A stretch of 40,334 bases of DNA, from assembly GCA_022824315.1 (NCBI GenBank), contig JAJEAC010000016.1:1-40334 (forward strand). The letters run 5' to 3'. The notes under the pieces were generated by a model. The model was not told the origin of the DNA. It saw nothing but the letters and a program-made list of their open reading frames with translations, and searched no databases. Below are positions 36,200-40,334 of this stretch, in pieces; positions within the stretch are counted from its first letter, which is position 1; each line of letters starts with the position of its first letter. This DNA comes from Silicimonas sp. Lineage in GTDB: Bacteria; Pseudomonadota; Alphaproteobacteria; Rhodobacterales; Rhodobacteraceae. The position numbers and the translations under genes are program-made.

Positions 36200-36877
36200 A
36201 TGAACTACAGATTCCAGTTTGGTGTTGTCTGGGACAACTTCGGCGCCCTTCTGGAAGGGGCGCTCCTGACGTTTCAGCTGGGCGTCATTGCCTTCGGCGG
36301 CGGGGCCCTGATCGGTCTGGTTCTTGCTTCGCTCAAGACCTACGGACCTTGGCTGGTCCGCTTTCTCGTTGATTGCTACGTCGTCTTCATAACCAACACA
36401 CCCGCACTGATTCAAATCTACTTCCTTTATTTCGGCCTGCCCGAAGTGGGCGTCCGCTGGTCGAACGAGGCCTGTCTGCTCATTGGCCTGACGCTGAATG
36501 CAGGGGCTTACCTGACGCTGATCCTGCGGGCCGGCTTCCTCTCCGTTCGGATCACCGAACTGGAGGCTGGGCAGACCATGGGCATGTCGCTGATCCAGCA
36601 GGTGCGCTATGTCATCATGCCGCATATAGCAAAGTCGATCTACCCGGCATTGGCGAACTTTTTCATCGTGGTTCTGGTCATGGGGACGTCGATCGGCGCC
36701 TTGATCGGGGTTGACGAACTGACCGGGCAGGCAATCAACCTTTCCACCGTGAATTACCGTTGGCTGGAATACTTCACCGTGGTCGCGGGACTGTATGTCG
36801 TGCTCACGTTCATCGCGAGCATCGGGCTTGCCTATCTCGGGCGCTGGACCTTCCGGGTGAAGGCGAAGATCTTCTGA
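36200..36877 (+). CDS. amino-acid ABC transporter permease 1
   Basis: 225 aa with about five membrane helices of the HisM/GlnP type. FITNTPALIQIYFLYFGLP is the first conserved loop, and ILRAGFLSVRITELEAGQTMGMSLIQQVRYVIMPHI contains the EAA loop (E-A-x-x-x-G-M-x-x-x-Q) that docks to the ATPase. The stop overlaps the next ATG (TGATG). Confidence 0.94.
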   Translation: MNYRFQFGVVWDNFGALLEGALLTFQLGVIAFGGGALIGLVLASLKTYGPWLVRFLVDCYVVFITNTPALIQIYFLYFGLPEVGVRWSNEACLLIGLTLNAGAYLTLILRAGFLSVRITELEAGQTMGMSLIQQVRYVIMPHIAKSIYPALANFFIVVLVMGTSIGALIGVDELTGQAINLSTVNYRWLEYFTVVAGLYVVLTFIASIGLAYLGRWTFRVKAKIF

Positions 36878-37590
36878 TGGAACGGATCCTCGAACAAGTG
36901 CCGCGGTTCTTCAGCACGGGCAATCTGGCGTTGCTGCTGGAAGCGGCCGGCCTGACGCTCGCCATGACAGCCACCGGCTGCCTGATCGGCTTCTTCCTCG
37001 CCTTCGTCCTGGTCTACCTGCGCCAGACGCCCGGGCGCTGGGCAATGCCGCTGCGCTGGATCTGCATCACCTATGTCGAGGTATTCCGCCGGATTCCATT
37101 CATCGTCGTGATCTACCTGGTGCTCTTCTTCATCCAGGCGGTGACACCGAATGCGTCCCTCTTCACCATCGCGGTAATCGCGATTTGCCTTTACGCCGTC
37201 GCCTACACCGCCGACATCATCCGGGGCGGCATTGAATCCGTGCCGCGGACGCAGGTTGAGGCCGCCGAGGCAATGAACCTCTCGCGACTGCAGACAACGC
37301 TGACGATCGTGCTGCCGCAGGCATGGCCCGTAATCGTGCCGCCGGCGATCGCTTTTGCGGTCTCGTTCATCAAGGACACCGCGCTTGTCAGCCAGGTTGG
37401 CGTCTTCGAGCTGACATTCAGGGGCAAGGAACTGAACAATCAGGGCTATTCCGGGATCCTGGTCTTCGGCACCATTGCCTTGTGCTACTTCCTCATATCC
37501 TTCCCGCTCAGTCTTCTGGGCCAACATCTGGAGAAACGACTTGCCACACCTCGCGGTCAGAGACGTACGCGCAAAATACGGCACGCTTGA
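36877..37590 (+). CDS. amino-acid ABC transporter permease 2
   Basis: 237 aa with about five membrane helices. YVEVFRRIPFIVVIYLVLFF and IIRGGIESVPRTQVEAAEAMNLSRLQTTLTIVLPQA (EAA loop) place it with HisQ/HisM-type permeases. It starts by TGATG overlap with permease 1 and ends 50 bases inside the ATPase frame. It forms the heterodimeric channel with permease 1. Confidence 0.94.
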   Translation: MERILEQVPRFFSTGNLALLLEAAGLTLAMTATGCLIGFFLAFVLVYLRQTPGRWAMPLRWICITYVEVFRRIPFIVVIYLVLFFIQAVTPNASLFTIAVIAICLYAVAYTADIIRGGIESVPRTQVEAAEAMNLSRLQTTLTIVLPQAWPVIVPPAIAFAVSFIKDTALVSQVGVFELTFRGKELNNQGYSGILVFGTIALCYFLISFPLSLLGQHLEKRLATPRGQRRTRKIRHA

Positions 37591-38278
37591 GGTCCTGCAC
37601 GGGATTTCGCTTTCGATCGAAGCCGGCGAGATCGCAGCGCTCGTCGGCCCTTCGGGTTCAGGCAAATCCACGGTTCTGCGTGCCCTGATGGGGCTGACTC
37701 CGATCACCGGCGGGGATGTCATGATTGCGGGTGAAAGGATGGACTATTCCAGTGCGCGCGCCGTGCGTACGGCGCGGGACCGGATGGCGATCGTGTTTCA
37801 GCAGTACAATCTGTTCCAGAACATGACTGTTATGCGGAACGTCACGCTGGCGCCGACGAAGATCAAGGGCTGGTCCAAGGCAGAGGTCGGGGCCGAGGCG
37901 ATGCGCCTTCTTGCCCTCGTCGGGCTGTCGGAAAAGGCGGACGCGTATCCGGACCAGCTTTCCGGCGGCCAGCAGCAGCGCGTGGCGCTCGCGCGCGCGC
38001 TGGCGCTCAAGCCCCAGATCCTGCTTCTGGATGAGGTGACGTCGGCGCTTGACCCCGAGCTCGTGAATGAGGTGCTGGATGCAGTGCGAAAGCTGGCGGC
38101 GGAAGGCATGACCATGGTGATCGTCAGCCACGAGATGGGATTTGTTCGCGAAGTCGCGAACAAGGTCGTCTTCATGGATGGCGGCGAAGTGATTGAAAGC
38201 GGCTCGCCGGAAGACCTGTTCAATGCGCCGAAGACGAACAGGGCGCGGAATTTCTTCAGCAAGATCATCCGGCACTGA
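37541..38278 (+). CDS. amino-acid ABC transporter ATPase, TTG start
   Basis: 245 aa, the usual length. Walker A GPSGSGKST, Q-loop FQQYNLFQNMTVMRNV, signature LSGGQQQRVALARAL, Walker B LLLDEVTSALDPE (Val in place of the usual Pro, common in this subfamily) and switch His in VSHEMGF. The frame is open upstream, but the natural start is TTG 37541, eight bases after GGAG, giving LPHLAVRDVRAKYG; it overlaps permease 2 by 50 bases. No in-frame ATG lies nearby before Walker A. Confidence 0.92.
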   Translation: MPHLAVRDVRAKYGTLEVLHGISLSIEAGEIAALVGPSGSGKSTVLRALMGLTPITGGDVMIAGERMDYSSARAVRTARDRMAIVFQQYNLFQNMTVMRNVTLAPTKIKGWSKAEVGAEAMRLLALVGLSEKADAYPDQLSGGQQQRVALARALALKPQILLLDEVTSALDPELVNEVLDAVRKLAAEGMTMVIVSHEMGFVREVANKVVFMDGGEVIESGSPEDLFNAPKTNRARNFFSKIIRH

Positions 38279-38461
38279 GTGACCGCAGCAGGATGGGAAC
38301 AGCAAGGAATTCGGCGAAGTCGGCTGTCGGTCGCGGCACAGGCCGCGTGATGTTCCAACGTGGGGTCTGCCGGTTGACGAAGTGCCTCGGGATGCGTGCC
38401 GTCGCGGCGCAGAAGTCCGGCATCACGCTCATTCCGTCGGTTTCGAGAGATCTTGGGAACG

Positions 38462-39526
38462 ATGCGTCCCGTGCGTAGAGACCGCGCAATCCACATCGTT
38501 GGCTGCCATGCCGAGGGCGAGGTCGGCGATGTGATCATGAGCGGCGTGGTCCCACCGCCAGGAGATACCCTCTGGGAGCAATCGCGATGGATTCACGAGG
38601 ACGGCGGCCTGCGGGATTTCGTGCTGAACGAGCCGCGGGGCGGCGTCTTTCGACATGTGAACCTGCTGGTTCCGCCGAAGGACCCTTCTGCCGTCGCCGG
38701 CTTCATCATCATGGAGCCGTCCCACACGCCGCCGATGTCGGGTTCGAACGCGATCTGCGTGGCAACGGTTCTGCTGGATGACGGGATCGTGCCGATGAAA
38801 GAGCCCGAGACCCGTTTCCGGCTGGAGGCGCCCGGGGGTCTTGTCGACATCGTCGCCACCTGTCGGGACGGAAAGGCGCAGTCGATCCGGGTGACCAATG
38901 TCGCGAGTTTCGTCGGAAAGCGCGATGCCATCGTGGAGGTGGAAGGACTTGGGGCACTCAGGGTGGATACGGCCTATGGCGGGGACAGCTTCGTGATCGT
39001 GGACGCGGCGGATGCGGGCTTGCGGTTGCAGCCTGACGCTGCGCAGGATCTCGTGGAAGCGGGAATGCGGATCACGCGCGCGGCGACGGAGCAGCTTGGA
39101 TTCCACCATCCGAACCTTCCCGGATGGACCCACATCTCGTTCTGCGAGTTCACGGAACCTGTGCATCACGTCGACGGGATCCTGACCGGGCGGAACACGG
39201 TGGTCATCGACCCCGGCAAACTGGATCGCAGCCCAACGGGAACGGGATGTTCCGCCCGCATGGCGCTTCTGCGGGCAGAGGGATGGTTGAAGCCGGGTGA
39301 CCGGTTCGTGGGCGAGTCGATTCTGGGCACCCGGTTCAATTGCCGGGTCGAGGCGGACTGCACCGTTGGCGAGATTCCCGGAATCCTGCCATCGGTGTCC
39401 GGTCGGGCGTGGATAACCGAGACGCGCCAGCTGATGCTCGATCCGCAAGATCCGTTCCCGAGGGGCTACAGGGTTGGAGACACCTGGCCGCTTCCCGGAC
39501 GCGGTGCGACGGAGGGCGGAACATGA
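38462..39526 (+). CDS. proline racemase / hydroxyproline epimerase-dehydratase superfamily protein
   Basis: 354 aa. [15 protein letters not shown] and the [11 protein letters not shown] motif (255-265) place it in the proline racemase superfamily. In racemases and 4-hydroxyproline epimerases both catalytic residues are Cys (M-C-G-H and D-R-S-P-C-G-T-G). Here the first is Ser93 in PPMSGSN and the aligned second is Thr259, with a Cys four residues later (C263). A Cys/Thr pair is known in trans-3-hydroxyproline dehydratases, so dehydratase or epimerase activity remains open. It lies 183 bp after the ABC ATPase and is coupled to the next gene (ATGA). Start ATG 38462. Confidence 0.88.
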   Translation: MRPVRRDRAIHIVGCHAEGEVGDVIMSGVVPPPGDTLWEQSRWIHEDGGLRDFVLNEPRGGVFRHVNLLVPPKDPSAVAGFIIMEPSHTPPMSGSNAICVATVLLDDGIVPMKEPETRFRLEAPGGLVDIVATCRDGKAQSIRVTNVASFVGKRDAIVEVEGLGALRVDTAYGGDSFVIVDAADAGLRLQPDAAQDLVEAGMRITRAATEQLGFHHPNLPGWTHISFCEFTEPVHHVDGILTGRNTVVIDPGKLDRSPTGTGCSARMALLRAEGWLKPGDRFVGESILGTRFNCRVEADCTVGEIPGILPSVSGRAWITETRQLMLDPQDPFPRGYRVGDTWPLPGRGATEGGT

Positions 39527-40002
39527 CGGACGCTGACCGGCACGGGATCGAGGATGTGCTCGTTGACTATTGCCGGATGCTCGACCGGATGGACCTGGAC
39601 GGCCTGTCCCGTCTCTTTGCGGCGGACTGCGAGGTGATCTTCGGCCCCGATCCGCGGCTGTGCGCCTCAGGGCGCGACAATCTCCGCCGTTCGATGGAAC
39701 GCATGTGGCGCTGGCGGCGCACGGCGCATCATCTGTCGAATGTCAGGGTCTGGTCCGATGGCATTGATGCGGCACAGGCCGAAAGTTACGTCCACGCTTG
39801 GCATGAGGCGTCAGACGGCACGACGGCGGAGGTCTTCGGCATCTACCGTGACCGCCTGATTCGCGTTCGCGGCGACTGGCGCATCGTGCGCCGCGAAATG
39901 ACGATGAACGGATCGCAAGGTACATTCCGCGTCCGGATACCGCAGGCCGAACGGGCTGCGCCGCCGCCGGACTGGGTGCCGCCGAAGGGATTGGATGACT
40001 AG
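39523..40002 (+). CDS. SnoaL-like (NTF2-fold) protein
   Basis: 159 aa. The opening [40 protein letters not shown] is the classical NTF2/SnoaL-4 start, followed by LSNVRVW and [23 protein letters not shown] strands. The fold hosts isomerases, dehydratases and ring-hydroxylating beta subunits, so the reaction cannot be named. The start overlaps the racemase-like stop (ATGA at 39523-39526), so it probably acts in the same pathway, perhaps on an unstable pyrroline intermediate (inference). It ends in a loose Pro-rich tail. Confidence 0.85.
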   Translation: MTDADRHGIEDVLVDYCRMLDRMDLDGLSRLFAADCEVIFGPDPRLCASGRDNLRRSMERMWRWRRTAHHLSNVRVWSDGIDAAQAESYVHAWHEASDGTTAEVFGIYRDRLIRVRGDWRIVRREMTMNGSQGTFRVRIPQAERAAPPPDWVPPKGLDD

Positions 40003-40206
40003 GGCATGTTGACAATCGGGCTGCTTCGACCACGCCTGCCACCTGATGCTACGCCGCTTCGACGCCCTCGCAGGCCTTGTCCCGGCACGTCGCCGCCGCC
40101 CGGATTTTCCTCGTTTTCGAGAGTTGGTTGATCCGAAATCGCCACTTGTACATCTCGCGGTCATGATTCTGGGCACTTGCTCACCCCATAGAACTCGCGC
40201 AGGGGA

Positions 40207-40226
40207 CTGTCGCGTTCAGGCGACAG
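40207..40226 (+). repeat. hairpin ahead of the TnpB gene, possible IS left-end structure
   Basis: CTGTCGC-GTTCAG-GCGACAG: a perfect 7-bp stem with a 6-base loop, about 50 bases before the TnpB start. IS200/IS605-type elements carry subterminal hairpins at their ends that the transposase recognises, so this is a candidate left-end hairpin. The rest of the 40003-40277 spacer holds nothing else I can support. Confidence 0.45.
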
Positions 40227-40277
40227 GTGAATGCGCGCCCCTTGCAATGGCGACCGGCCTGTCATAGATTGGAACAC

Positions 40278-40334
40278 ATGGCGAACATGGGCAGGCGGTC
40301 GATCAGGAGCTACAAGTACCGGCTCTACCCGAAC
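40278..40334 (+). CDS. tnpB: TnpB-like (IS200/IS605 OrfB) protein, first 19 codons only
   Basis: The last bases encode MANMGRRSIRSYKYRLYPN and run off the window. A basic stretch followed by Y-K-Y-R-L-Y-P-(N/T) is the well-known N-terminus of OrfB/TnpB proteins, RNA-guided nucleases of the IS200/IS605 group. A second in-frame ATG (40287) could be the real start. Only the beginning is visible, so catalytic residues, the guide-RNA region and the element type cannot be checked. Confidence 0.72.
   Translation, partial: MANMGRRSIRSYKYRLYPN

Noticed and set aside
40128..40132. TTGAT as a possible TnpB target-adjacent motif
   Set aside because: A 5-base match is expected by chance, and it lies about 75 bases from the hairpin, further than usual for IS200/IS605 left ends.
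1..40334. CRISPR arrays, tRNA or rRNA genes
   Set aside because: No regularly spaced repeats, no TTCGA-N-TCC-type T-arm with a cloverleaf, and no rRNA-like segments were found on either strand by reading.

Overview
The window looks like a chromosomal piece of a high-GC alphaproteobacterium, most likely of the Rhodobacterales/Paracoccaceae type. The support is the housekeeping block ubiB-ubiE / mutM-echA-rpsT, a twin-helix small membrane protein next to a PduO-type cobalamin adenosyltransferase, a compact ParC, and dense operons joined by ATGA or TGATG overlaps. This placement is inferred from gene order and protein features, not from a database search.

Layout. At the left edge (1-856) lies an RloA/RloB (AbiL-like) phage-defence pair, cut by the window border. 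Next (1185-10150) is a sulfate-ester island. A leftward operon carries a tripartite tricarboxylate-type transporter (tctC-tctB-tctA), a metallo-beta-lactamase-fold hydrolase, a formylglycine sulfatase, a small unknown ORF and a threonine aldolase. A divergent MarR regulator and a second sulfatase run rightward. Two 14-bp palindromes sit between the divergent arms. Short leftward genes follow for an AhpD-like protein and a rhodanese (10164-11189). An accessory scar (11190-12800) holds a YwgA-like gene and the wreck of its HD-hydrolase partner. Then come a PhyH-type dioxygenase and a convergent Rieske oxygenase (13038-15288), and a tungstate/molybdate-type ABC operon with its own regulator (15815-18950). 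A pentonate-dehydratase-like IlvD/Edd enzyme (19016-20788) separates these from the core block (21103-30367: ubiB, ubiE, mutM, echA, rpsT, cobalamin adenosyltransferase, SDR, parC).

The right quarter (31342-40002) resembles a hydroxyproline-catabolism region: a fused aconitase X (cis-3-hydroxyproline dehydratase type), a DapA-fold lyase/deaminase, a polar amino-acid ABC transporter (binding protein, two permeases, ATPase), a proline-racemase-superfamily enzyme with non-canonical catalytic positions, and a SnoaL-like protein. The window ends in the first codons of a TnpB-type gene of the IS200/IS605 kind, preceded by a hairpin.

How the genes may work together. The first island could import a sulfated small molecule, remove sulfate with two differently folded enzymes and cleave the product with an aldolase, under MarR control. 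The last region could import hydroxyprolines, epimerise or dehydrate them and feed the DapA-like step; the oxidase and the semialdehyde dehydrogenase usually needed are not in the window. Several intergenic stretches of 0.3-1 kb contain no gene I can support, which is unusual beside such tightly packed operons and suggests decay or lineage-specific insertions. No tRNA, rRNA or CRISPR array was seen.
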